In this document: piece by piece, positions 26,169 through 34,322 of the stretch
How positions within the stretch are numbered: position 1 is the first letter of the stretch
Layout of the letters: every line of letters begins with the position of its first letter
Origin: CALJFL01 sp039964455
GTDB lineage: Bacteria; Pseudomonadota; Gammaproteobacteria; Pseudomonadales; Halieaceae
Length of the DNA: 64,000 nt
Reading direction: 5' to 3'
NCBI GenBank assembly: GCA_039964455.1
Contig: JBDVXK010000012.1
Location: forward strand, 558,001 to 622,000
Translations under genes and position numbers: made by a program
The notes under the pieces: generated by a model
What the model saw: only the letters and a program-made list of their open reading frames with translations
The model's database searches: none
What the model was told of the DNA's origin: nothing

Positions 26169-27239
26169 ATGAAAAAAGTACTTGTGATGATTGGCTGTCT
26201 GGCACTCGCAGGCGTAGTCACCTACAGCCAGCGCACAACCCTCGTCGCACGCCTGATGGAACGTGGGTTGGAAGCACGCATGGGCGCCGACGTCGTTGCG
26301 GAAATGGAGGACGGCCTGCACCTGGCACTGTGCGGCGCCGGTGGCCCGATGCCCGCCCCCAACGCCTCCGGCCCCTGCGTGGCAGTCGTTGCGGGCAAGC
26401 AGTTGTTCATCGTGGATGCGGGTACGGATGGCGTACGTAACCTGGGCCGCATGGGCTACCAGGCCGGCAATATCCAGGGCGTATTCCTCACCCACTTTCA
26501 CTCAGACCATATCGACGGCCTGGGTGAGATGGGCACCCTGCGCTGGGCCGCCGGAGATAACGACTCACCGCTGCCTGTCTACGGACCACACGGTGTAGAG
26601 CGTGTCGTCAACGGCTTCAACGAGTCCTACGCACAGGACTTTGTTTACCGACACGAGCACCACGGAGACATGGTCGCCCCCATGAGCGCGGCCGGCCTTG
26701 AGGCCATGCCCTTCACGGTACCGCAGATGGGGGAACTCGAACTCGTATACGAAGGTGGCGGACTGACAGTGAACGCACTGGCCGTGGAACACTCTCCGGT
26801 CGAGCCAGCAGTGGGCTACCTGTTCAGCTACAAGGGCCGCAAACTGCTGATCACCGGCGACACCACCAAACAGGACAATATTCAGAAATTCTCCGAGGGG
26901 ATCGACCTGCTGGTACACGAGGCCCTGGCGCCAAACCTGCTCATGATGATGCACGAGGCGGCAAACAAGATAGGCAACAAGATCATGGCGAAAATCAGTG
27001 TCGATGTGCTGGACTACCACGCCAGCCCGGTAGAGGCAGCAGAAACCGCCCGTGATGCCGGCGTCGGTCACCTGCTGTACTACCATATCGTGCCACCCCT
27101 GGTCATTCCCGGGCAGCAAGAACTTTGGCTGGGCGGCGCGGGGGAGATATTCCCCGACTACACCGTCGGCCAGGACGGCGTCAGCTTTTCGCTGCCTGCC
27201 GATAGCGATGAGATCATCCTGACCCGAAAGAGCTTGTAA
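26169..27239 (+). CDS. Membrane-anchored MBL-fold metallohydrolase
   Basis: This 356-residue protein has a GGAG ribosome binding site 15 bases after the transporter stop. Residues 3-20 form a signal anchor. FLTHFHSDHIDGLGE (107-121) is the H-x-H-x-D-H zinc motif; AVEHSPVEPAVGY and LLITGDTT supply further ligands, and LYYHIVPP the last His. It resembles RNase Z/arylsulfatase-like MBL hydrolases (AtsA type), which cleave esters, including sulfate or phosphate esters. An almost identical paralogue at 59849-60919 sits divergent from the second PfpI-sulfatase cassette, linking this enzyme to the same pathway. Confidence 0.88.
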   Translation: MKKVLVMIGCLALAGVVTYSQRTTLVARLMERGLEARMGADVVAEMEDGLHLALCGAGGPMPAPNASGPCVAVVAGKQLFIVDAGTDGVRNLGRMGYQAGNIQGVFLTHFHSDHIDGLGEMGTLRWAAGDNDSPLPVYGPHGVERVVNGFNESYAQDFVYRHEHHGDMVAPMSAAGLEAMPFTVPQMGELELVYEGGGLTVNALAVEHSPVEPAVGYLFSYKGRKLLITGDTTKQDNIQKFSEGIDLLVHEALAPNLLMMMHEAANKIGNKIMAKISVDVLDYHASPVEAAETARDAGVGHLLYYHIVPPLVIPGQQELWLGGAGEIFPDYTVGQDGVSFSLPADSDEIILTRKSL

Positions 27240-27310
27240 CCAACGCCGGAAACGTGCCACAAGCTGTGACGAAGAGCTCAAACACTAACCATAGTAACTT
27301 TCCATATTTT

Positions 27311-27351
27311 GGGTCAGAGTAGAAATTATCAGATGATTTCTACTCTGACCC
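27311..27351. repeat. REP-like palindrome (GGGTCAGAGTAGAAAT type)
   Basis: Two perfect 16-base arms, 27311-27326 and 27336-27351, flank a nine-base loop. The GGGTCAGAGT start recalls short palindromes that are mobilised by REP-associated tyrosine transposases in gammaproteobacteria. Lying between convergent genes, it may also act as a bidirectional terminator. No transposase is adjacent. Confidence 0.65.
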
Positions 27352-27374
27352 CATGATCCGCCGCAAATCAACAC

Positions 27375-28262
27375 CTACCGGGTTAGGAGACGTCGAAGAA
27401 TACTGTCGTCGGACCTGCCAGCAGTACGCATTGTCAGCATTTCAAGCACCAGTGACTCTATGCTGTCGGCGGTCTGCTTACGAACAGATTTTTGGATACG
27501 CTTGGAAATTCCTTTCTTCCCTCTTCGGTCGGGGACCTCGATCGGCTCTCCGAATGCCAGGTAGCAATGCTGTGGCTTGGGTATCAAGGTGTTGAACATA
27601 CCGCTCGGCACGGGGGGTACGATATCGTCCCGTATATCACCAATCAGTCCCAAACCTTGGAGCAGCTTTATCATCCTGCTGTGCAGAATATCCTGCCCCT
27701 CGATAACATGGTCCCATCCATCGTCCGGTCCCACCATGCCAAACGGTGTGATGTTGTAGCCATGTTTCGCGGCCATACGCACGAAGCCATAACGTTCCCC
27801 CCACACCAGTGAGTATCGCTCCTGTGCGGTTTTGTTGGCCTCGGCGGCGCCTCCTGGAAAAACCAATAGATCCTGGCCTGCCTCCATCATTGCACTACAG
27901 ACATCCGGATGAGCCAGCACTATACCCCCTGCGGCCATCTTGCTACTCGCTGCGCTGTGAAACCAGATATTATCCGTAAGGGGTCTCAGGAAGCGGCCTG
28001 TTTCATGGCAAACAGTTGGCAGCAGAATCACTGCATCCAGCGCAAACATTGCGTGGTTGCCAATAAAAAGGGTTGGCTCTTCGGGGATGTTCTCCAGCCC
28101 AACGACTGTAGGGGAGAAATAGGGTTTGATTACAGCATACTGCCGCTTGAGGGACTTTACATCCGGCCCTTCGACGCTCAGGAAAACCTCTATCAGCTCT
28201 GAAACTTCTGCGTTGGAATAGGCTGTCTGGGCGTTTTCTCCTGACTCTTTATTGTTCGACAT
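27375..28262 (-). CDS. Lysophospholipid/diacylglycerol acyltransferase-like protein
   Basis: This 295-residue protein contains LFIGNHAMFALDAVILLP, in which catalytic His70 is followed by Asp76 (H-x5-D, as in the LPLAT/MGAT-like and plant phytyl-ester-synthase branch rather than the usual H-x4-D), and LLVFPGGAAEANK, the second acyltransferase block. The reaction is transfer of an acyl group from acyl-CoA to a glycerol, lysolipid or alcohol acceptor. It is transcribed alone toward the MBL gene. It is the last gene with ordinary base composition before the A+T-rich island. Confidence 0.85.
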   Translation of the reverse strand: MSNNKESGENAQTAYSNAEVSELIEVFLSVEGPDVKSLKRQYAVIKPYFSPTVVGLENIPEEPTLFIGNHAMFALDAVILLPTVCHETGRFLRPLTDNIWFHSAASSKMAAGGIVLAHPDVCSAMMEAGQDLLVFPGGAAEANKTAQERYSLVWGERYGFVRMAAKHGYNITPFGMVGPDDGWDHVIEGQDILHSRMIKLLQGLGLIGDIRDDIVPPVPSGMFNTLIPKPQHCYLAFGEPIEVPDRRGKKGISKRIQKSVRKQTADSIESLVLEMLTMRTAGRSDDSILRRLLTR

Positions 28263-28335
28263 GCGCTTGTCCCTGGCGTGTTATCAGGCACATCGAGCTA
28301 CCAAACAGAATGCGAATAGTTTCTAACCCACAGAC

Positions 28336-28581
28336 TTACGCTTTGCCAGACCGGCGTCTTCTTTCTAGTTGTAGATACTCATAGACAAAAGGTGTGATGC
28401 ATCCGCCTTTGAAACCGGCTTTCTTCGCAAGAAGCGTAGCGCCAGCAATAGCACCAAGCGGAGCGTAGTCATCTACGATATAACGGCCAGATTCTTTTTG
28501 ATTATCTGGTAGCGAGTCGTAGTATGCCTGACTAACGATAACTCCACCTTTGGCTAAATTGCGCGGTTTTTTATCGCTCAT
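28336..28581 (-). CDS. Small basic hypothetical protein (81 aa) next to the iterons
   Basis: The ATG at 28581 has a GAAGAG-type ribosome binding site and gives 81 residues starting MSDKKPRNLAKGGVIVSQAYYD. A middle segment APLGAIAGATLLAKKAGFKGG is Gly/Ala-rich and amphipathic, and the end is a basic run (LERRRRSGKA). I do not recognise the family. It lies 107 bases downstream of the first iteron, reading away from the array, so the iterons may form part of its control region. Whether it belongs to the element or to the host is open. Confidence 0.5.
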   Translation of the reverse strand: MSDKKPRNLAKGGVIVSQAYYDSLPDNQKESGRYIVDDYAPLGAIAGATLLAKKAGFKGGCITPFVYEYLQLERRRRSGKA

Positions 28582-28688
28582 GGTGCTCTTCGATTCTCGT
28601 GTAACACTTACAAAAGCTACTCTATGGTCTCCAAACGTAGGAAAACTACTGCTCACGACCAGAAATCACGTCCATAGATGTCGGTAAC

Positions 28689-28899
28689 TGCGTTTTTCGG
28701 CAATCTAATCCCCTGTCATCAACGCTAGTATGCGTTTTTCGGCAATCCGTAGTCAAAATTGAAGTTGAAATGCGGTTTCCGGCAATCTCCAGGCGATTAC
28801 ACCTGCGTTTTTCGGCAATGAGAGAGAAAAACTGTATGATTAGTACGTTTTTCGGCAAACTAAGCGAAAAAGCGAATGACTGATGCGTTTTCCGGCACA
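28689..28899 (+). repeat. Six direct iterons of a 16-bp motif (TGCGTTTTTCGGCAAT)
   Basis: Copies start at 28689, 28731, 28771, 28804, 28844 and 28884. Copies 1, 2 and 4 are identical; copy 3 reads TGCGGTTTCCGGCAAT; copy 5 begins TACG and ends CAAA; copy 6 has TCC for TTC and ends CACA. The pitch is 42, 40, 33, 40 and 40 bases, close to four helical turns, so bound proteins would mostly line up on one face. The 500-base gap between 28582 and 29080 holds nothing else I can recognise. A recombinase or replication/regulatory protein binding array is inferred. Confidence 0.85.
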
Positions 28900-29080
28900 G
28901 AAATCGCTCAAATTCTGAGCGTTCATGCCTATACATTTCCAGAAAAGGCACGAAGGGCTTAACAGCAATGGATCTATTTACGAACAACTTGAGTACTAAA
29001 AAATAAAGGTGCTCTTTGAGTCGCGAACTCCGACCAGAAGCCTACAAATAAGCATGAAAGATGAATTAACCGCCGACTCT

Positions 29081-30136
29081 TCAGGAATCAAGTGATGAAC
29101 GAAGCTTCTCAATCATTTCTTCAAACGAAAACTCATCTATATATTCTGATCGATTGGAGTGTTCCAAAAAACTAAAGACGTACTCGAAGAAATCAAACTC
29201 GTCTTTACTTACCTTAGCTATCCCACGTTCGTTTCCTTCTCGATCACTACTATTGACTTGTAGCAATACTTCAAACCCAATTTCCAAGTGATACGCCACG
29301 TCGAAGATGAGCACTTCCTCCGCCGTACACTGAAAAAATCCAACGCCTTTTTGCTCTGGACCGTTAATCGGAGTAGCTATTTCCACTGGATAATACATGT
29401 CAGCCGAAGGACGATTCAGGACTCTAATCTTGGAAACGTAACTATATGCTTCGGGGATAGGCGGAGCTGGAGGCACCTCCAATCTCTCTTGAGTCTCGAT
29501 TGCTTCACCAAGACTATTGGCAAATGATAAATCGTATGTAGCTCCAGCGTCAGTCCTTGTACCTTTTTGAAGCTTTGATTGGACTGCAATCGCCTGTTCA
29601 GTGATATCTCTAGATTCATCATCGTCAACATCCGCCTTTCCCTGTAAAAGCCGATCGCTAAACGCCAACTCAATGAGTCGTTGTCCGTTAGCGAGAAACT
29701 TCCGTCCTTCTTCTGACACCCCACGCTCGGTTACGGCTACACATCCCACCACGGCCATAAATAGCTGACCATCCTTTGATATCACGGGCGCCGGAAATGC
29801 ATCTCCGTGAACTTTTTTATCGAACTTCCTCCCATCCTTTCTCGAGTTTAGAGCATCAGCCAACCTGTTAAATTTGCTGAAGTCCGACTCTTTGCGAAAA
29901 GCCTTTCCCATGTTAAGTATGCCAAGAACACTAGAGTTAGCTGAATCAAACCAAAAAGGACAACTGGTTGAATCGATGTTACGAATGACAAACGGAATAA
30001 GAAGGTGACCTTTCACGCTCGAACTCTGCTGCACAAAATCATCAGAATCATTTGCTGCATCCTGATACGTTGCAAGTTCAAGGTTAATGCCTAAATTGTC
30101 CAACCCCAGCCGCTTAGAAATTTCCGAATCAAGCAT
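29081..30136 (-). CDS. Hypothetical 351-aa protein downstream of the recombinase
   Basis: The ATG at 30136 follows GGGGAG by seven bases; an upstream TTG at 30151 is rejected. The protein is acidic, with no membrane segment. The N-terminal part (about 1-160) contains HLLIPFVIRNIDSTSCPFWFDS and FMAVVGCVAVTERGVSEEGRKF; a polar linker with a proline run (LEVPPAPPIPEAYSY, about 220) precedes a C-terminal part with an aromatic, acidic end (DEFDFFEYVFSFLEHSNRSEYIDEF). I do not recognise it. Order and direction make it the third member of a set with the two recombinase-like genes. One inverted iteron lies 110 bases upstream of its start. Confidence 0.65.
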   Translation of the reverse strand: MLDSEISKRLGLDNLGINLELATYQDAANDSDDFVQQSSSVKGHLLIPFVIRNIDSTSCPFWFDSANSSVLGILNMGKAFRKESDFSKFNRLADALNSRKDGRKFDKKVHGDAFPAPVISKDGQLFMAVVGCVAVTERGVSEEGRKFLANGQRLIELAFSDRLLQGKADVDDDESRDITEQAIAVQSKLQKGTRTDAGATYDLSFANSLGEAIETQERLEVPPAPPIPEAYSYVSKIRVLNRPSADMYYPVEIATPINGPEQKGVGFFQCTAEEVLIFDVAYHLEIGFEVLLQVNSSDREGNERGIAKVSKDEFDFFEYVFSFLEHSNRSEYIDEFSFEEMIEKLRSSLDS

Positions 30137-30245
30137 ATCAATACTCCCCAATAGCCATCACTGCACAAGTTCGTCCCTTGATAATGCCTATGTGCGCGCA
30201 CTTCTCAACACTTAAAGCTAAAACTACGGAGAAAGTGAAACCGAA

Positions 30246-30260
30246 TGCCGAAAAACGCAA
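30246..30260 (-). repeat. Seventh iteron, inverted and isolated
   Basis: On the minus strand this reads TTGCGTTTTTCGGCA, matching the first 14 bases of the iteron consensus. It sits in the 229-base gap between the 1318-aa recombinase gene and the 351-aa gene, in opposite orientation to the six-copy array, so it could regulate the 351-aa gene. Confidence 0.75.
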
Positions 30261-30365
30261 TTTCTGAGGTGGGGAAGCGTATACCAGGTTACATTTTGTG
30301 GATTTCATCCATGAAGAGGATGCCTTCATGAACAGTCGAACTCTTCATAAACCAGTCACACTCAT

Positions 30366-33300
30366 TTATTGCGATACATGGCGCGCAACACGATGAGAGT
30401 AGTAGTAATAAATGGCCAGAATATACATTACTCTATATAGGGCGCTTGCACTTGCAATCATGGCCCCGCCAAAGTCCAGTACTCGGGTTTCGGTTAACCA
30501 CCTCTTTCTCCTCTTCAATGGTGCGTCATGCCACGGTAAATGCGTCTGGAAATCTACATCTTGCAGAATACTAAGAGCATCAGTCATGCTAGAATTAACC
30601 GGGCGTTCACTCTTTTGATGATCTGGTTTCAGATTCACTCCGCTGATACCAATTTCTTCAAGAGTTCGCCAATAAAGCTCCGCGTCACGGTAAGACAAAA
30701 ATCGTAATCTTCGATGCCCTGACCTATAACTGACACCAGCGATATGGAGGAACGAGTAGACTAACTCCGAATCGGGCATCTCATCTCGATCAATTTTTTT
30801 CTGAATAACGTTTAGTACGCACCGTACGTCAATGGTCTCCTGGCTTTTTTCGACGTAGTAGCCCATGGCAGGCGCTCGATCCCCACCCATTGTATTCTCG
30901 CCTTCGAAGCGGTAGTAAGAAAGCAACTGTGCTGCCTTATTGGAAGACTCTTTGAAAGCGCACAGATCCAGATCAAGGAGGTACGCATACCTTTCGACCT
31001 TTTCCTCATTGGCGTCGAAAAAGAGTTTTCTAGAAACGTGGTCGATATCCAGGAGAGACATTTTCGAGGTGGCTGCCTCCTCAATTAGAGGCGGAAGAAC
31101 GTCATCTTGCGGTTCTGCTTCAGAATTGCAGACAAATTCAACATCGACATTATTAACTCCAGCGATATCGATATCCGTGACATCGGTAGAGTTAATATTT
31201 TCAAGTCTTTGCAGTCGCTTCCAAGTCGCGTCTTCGGAAACATCGAAATAGCACGAAAGCATCTTGGCTTTAGGAAGCTTGCAACTTTCGGCCACACAAG
31301 CGCCGTGCAGCTCCGGATACAGTCTGATGTAGCTTGACATGCTTCCAAGACTCCCGTGCCCCATAAAGTCGGCAACCAACTGCAGTCTTGCCGAGGATAT
31401 ACTGCTCCTTCTCCACAACTTCTTATAGTCAGCATCCCCTATCTCTCTTCCTTCGCATATCGACTCACCAAGCGCAGCATAGATTCCTTTGTGTATACCA
31501 AGACTACAGGTAGCCATATAGAACAAAACATTCGCGTGCGTGTGTCGTAAATGGTGGTAACGTAGGGAGGGATCGCCACTTGCCAGTTTCAATGCTCGAT
31601 TGACGATAAATCCAGCAAAACTGCGGTCGATACTCGCCTCAGGATCCAATCCATCATTAAAAAGTAGCGCTGTCGCGCAGCTAGGAGCAATGGAATAAGA
31701 GATCTCTAGCAAGTGCTCCAGCAATTCGGCCTCTTCATCGGATAAAGATCCCACAAGAGGCAGAGTACGCCTGGAACTTCTTGTCTTTAGAGGTCTATGG
31801 ATGTTTGGTCTAACCCTAACCTCTAGAGATTTCGACGTGATATCAAATTTTATGTCCTTTCGCTCAAGGTATAGCGCTTCACTCCACCTCAATCCAAAAC
31901 GGTATCCAAGAAACACAAGTGACGCGAGCTGCAGGCGCATACTAGGCGAAAGAGCCTTCGAATCAGAAATGAGGCCCAACACTCTGCGGTAATCTGCGTA
32001 AGTAACCACATTGGCATCAACAGATGCTAGGGCATCGATCCCATTCCAATCACCAAGACCAAGTACATACGCCCAGTCCACATTGTCATGATTGAATGTA
32101 TCCATTAATACGTTATGGAACTCACGTAATGCGACAAAGCAAACAACTCTCACACTAGGAACGCAGTCATCTAGAACGGAGAAGTAAAGTTCCTCATACT
32201 CAGATTCATCAAGCGTGCTAAAAGCTTTCTGCGATGAATGACGAACTAGATTGATAGTCCCAATTCGAATCAGTGTTCGCAGATATCGCCAAGAAAGTGC
32301 CGCTTTGAACTGGGTGCCCTCTCTCGCTAGCTTGATGATATACCTGTTAAGCGAAAGTACATCTCTGGTAAGCTCGGGGAGACCAGGCACATCACCCGAA
32401 GTCGACTCTCTCTCAAACCACAGGAGGACTTCAACAAGTCGCCTCTTAAACGTGACTAGTTTTTTCGAGTACTTTTCCTTAGATCTGTTGGTCTGCCTAT
32501 CCTGATCGGTAGCGATCCCGGACTGAATGCACCGTAGCTGCTTGTTCAGCCATGTTTTATAGTCATCTATGCCTACCTTCGGGTCTAAGCTAGTCTTTTT
32601 CTGACAGACTTCAGTGATGAAATCTATTCGATCAATGTTTAGATACTCTTCACCATCACCTACAGAAGCACGTTGCCCTGTCGCCAGACGCTCTCTCATG
32701 CCCGCCGAAAGGCCACGCTGAATTATCCGATCCTCCGAAATAGATCGGACAATCCCTGGCTGCTCTATCAACGCCAAATTGCGAGCCCTTTTCGCAAGCC
32801 AGGTATATGGAGCTCTTGCATCACCCGCTAAAGAGGAAACTATCGATTTTAAACTTGAGATGTAAGCGTCCCTTTCTGTACCCACAAGCTTGAGGCTTTT
32901 CGGCAGGTGCAAGAGTATAGAAGCTGATATCTTGTCAGGGTCCCAAATACGGGCCACAGCCGGCCCTTCTACAACCTCATCTGAAAGAGCGCTTCCCACT
33001 GAAAGAATCAATTCTCCTCGATCGACTACCCACTCACTCAGAGGCTTAAACAAACCCTCTAAGACGGTCTTCGTCGCAATCAGACCATTGAGCGCTAGGG
33101 AAACCGTTGCTAAGGCGGCTACTTGAGGCACATTATTGCAACGGTATGCACCCCGTGCCAGTTCACGCCCGAACTCGGAACGTGCATTGAAGGCTGTCTC
33201 GTAGTCACCCAATGCATTCTCAAAGAAAGGAGACGGCTCACTCTCAAGAGCAAACAACCTGCGGCTATCTACTCGAACTCCACGCCGCCTATCTGCATCC

Positions 33301-34322
33301 AGTCGTCTGTAGAACAAGCGCTGACACCACTTCAACGAACCGCCAAATTCGTTACACAGGCCTTCGAGCATTCGAATGGCGTCTTCCACATCCTCTTCAG
33401 TGACATGCCGGCGCGTCAACGATGGCTTAAGATATGCTCTCACTTTTGAAACATGATCTTTAACGAGGGACTCCCGCTCCTCTCGCCGTCGCTTTCTCGA
33501 GTAGTACGCGATCTCGCCGTTTTCGAAAACCTTAGTTTTCGGATCAACGCCCGCTGAAAAAACAATGTTTCTAGCTCTGACGGGAAATTTTATCAATTTG
33601 AAACCAGAGCGCTTTAGAAGTTCATCGATTCTTCCGGCGGTTTGCAGGGCACTAGACTTTGGAGCCAAAAATGAATACCGACCGTAAGGGTGATCCAGGG
33701 ACTCCACATGGCCAAGCAATCGTTGAATCTCTTGAGCATCAGCCCCAGCCCACCCGAGCTCAGTGGCGAGCCAGTGCCTACCGAAGTTGGCCGGCAGATC
33801 AATATATTCTCTCAAGTAGGCCTCGATTACGCTTGGCGACAACGCCGCGACCGGGAGAATCTGGGTCGGCAGGAGAAAAAACAGTGGAAGCGTTTTAGCC
33901 TCTGGACTAGACAGGAATTGAGCAATCGCCGCCCTAAGTTCTTCGTCGTCTTTGCTTACAGGAGCGGTTTTGGAAATAACGTCCAAGTAACGAATATACT
34001 CCCGAATTTGCAGCCGCGAGGTCTCTGGAAGCCCCACCAGCCGAAAAGCTCTACTCTCATCGGCGACTTTATCAGCGATAAGACACAACCCATGCTCTAA
34101 GGAGATATGGTGAAGTAGCGCAAATGCATCTATGACCGGTCGGTGGCCGGTAGCGAATAGGAGCTGAATGATGGTGTAGATTGTGAACGCATTGTGTCGC
34201 TCTACCAGCGATTTCTTTCTGTCCGATACAACCCCTTGAGTGCGCTCAACTAAACGAGATATCGCTTCAACAAAAGCATCACCTTCAATAAAAGGTATCG
34301 ATGTAAGCTGATTATTACCCAT
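30366..34322 (-). CDS. Giant tyrosine recombinase (1318 aa) with embedded integrase domain
   Basis: A tyrosine recombinase catalytic domain is visible at about residues 780-1010: GLRWSEALYLE with the first Arg (about 807), YHHLRHTHANVLFY as the H-x-x-R box (about 924), then MGHGSLGSMSSYIRLY with the third His and the likely nucleophile Tyr (about 1000). Normal integrases are 300-450 residues; here about 780 unrecognised residues precede and 300 follow the domain. The ATG overlaps the end of the upstream gene by eight bases with no good ribosome binding site, so translation is probably coupled. Base composition is A+T-rich compared with the flanking genes. It is the likely integrase of the island. 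Confidence 0.88.
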   Translation of the reverse strand: MGNNQLTSIPFIEGDAFVEAISRLVERTQGVVSDRKKSLVERHNAFTIYTIIQLLFATGHRPVIDAFALLHHISLEHGLCLIADKVADESRAFRLVGLPETSRLQIREYIRYLDVISKTAPVSKDDEELRAAIAQFLSSPEAKTLPLFFLLPTQILPVAALSPSVIEAYLREYIDLPANFGRHWLATELGWAGADAQEIQRLLGHVESLDHPYGRYSFLAPKSSALQTAGRIDELLKRSGFKLIKFPVRARNIVFSAGVDPKTKVFENGEIAYYSRKRRREERESLVKDHVSKVRAYLKPSLTRRHVTEEDVEDAIRMLEGLCNEFGGSLKWCQRLFYRRLDADRRRGVRVDSRRLFALESEPSPFFENALGDYETAFNARSEFGRELARGAYRCNNVPQVAALATVSLALNGLIATKTVLEGLFKPLSEWVVDRGELILSVGSALSDEVVEGPAVARIWDPDKISASILLHLPKSLKLVGTERDAYISSLKSIVSSLAGDARAPYTWLAKRARNLALIEQPGIVRSISEDRIIQRGLSAGMRERLATGQRASVGDGEEYLNIDRIDFITEVCQKKTSLDPKVGIDDYKTWLNKQLRCIQSGIATDQDRQTNRSKEKYSKKLVTFKRRLVEVLLWFERESTSGDVPGLPELTRDVLSLNRYIIKLAREGTQFKAALSWRYLRTLIRIGTINLVRHSSQKAFSTLDESEYEELYFSVLDDCVPSVRVVCFVALREFHNVLMDTFNHDNVDWAYVLGLGDWNGIDALASVDANVVTYADYRRVLGLISDSKALSPSMRLQLASLVFLGYRFGLRWSEALYLERKDIKFDITSKSLEVRVRPNIHRPLKTRSSRRTLPLVGSLSDEEAELLEHLLEISYSIAPSCATALLFNDGLDPEASIDRSFAGFIVNRALKLASGDPSLRYHHLRHTHANVLFYMATCSLGIHKGIYAALGESICEGREIGDADYKKLWRRSSISSARLQLVADFMGHGSLGSMSSYIRLYPELHGACVAESCKLPKAKMLSCYFDVSEDATWKRLQRLENINSTDVTDIDIAGVNNVDVEFVCNSEAEPQDDVLPPLIEEAATSKMSLLDIDHVSRKLFFDANEEKVERYAYLLDLDLCAFKESSNKAAQLLSYYRFEGENTMGGDRAPAMGYYVEKSQETIDVRCVLNVIQKKIDRDEMPDSELVYSFLHIAGVSYRSGHRRLRFLSYRDAELYWRTLEEIGISGVNLKPDHQKSERPVNSSMTDALSILQDVDFQTHLPWHDAPLKRRKRWLTETRVLDFGGAMIASASALYRVMYILAIYYYYSHRVARHVSQ

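Noticed and set aside
28296..28303. AGCTACCA as the left attachment site
   Set aside because: Only eight bases match the tRNA end and no tRNA structure surrounds it; kept only as a tentative left edge.
28689..28899. Iteron array considered as a CRISPR array
   Set aside because: Repeats are only 16 bp and degenerate, spacers are about 24 bp with one of 17 bp, and no cas gene is near.
28646..28987. 113-codon frame across the iterons
   Set aside because: Its repeated CRKT and similar segments come from reading the iterons; there is no ribosome binding site and no protein-like pattern.
30138..30329. 63-codon frame between the recombinase and the 351-aa gene
   Set aside because: It spans the inverted iteron, has no good ribosome binding site and overlaps the start region of the 351-aa gene.
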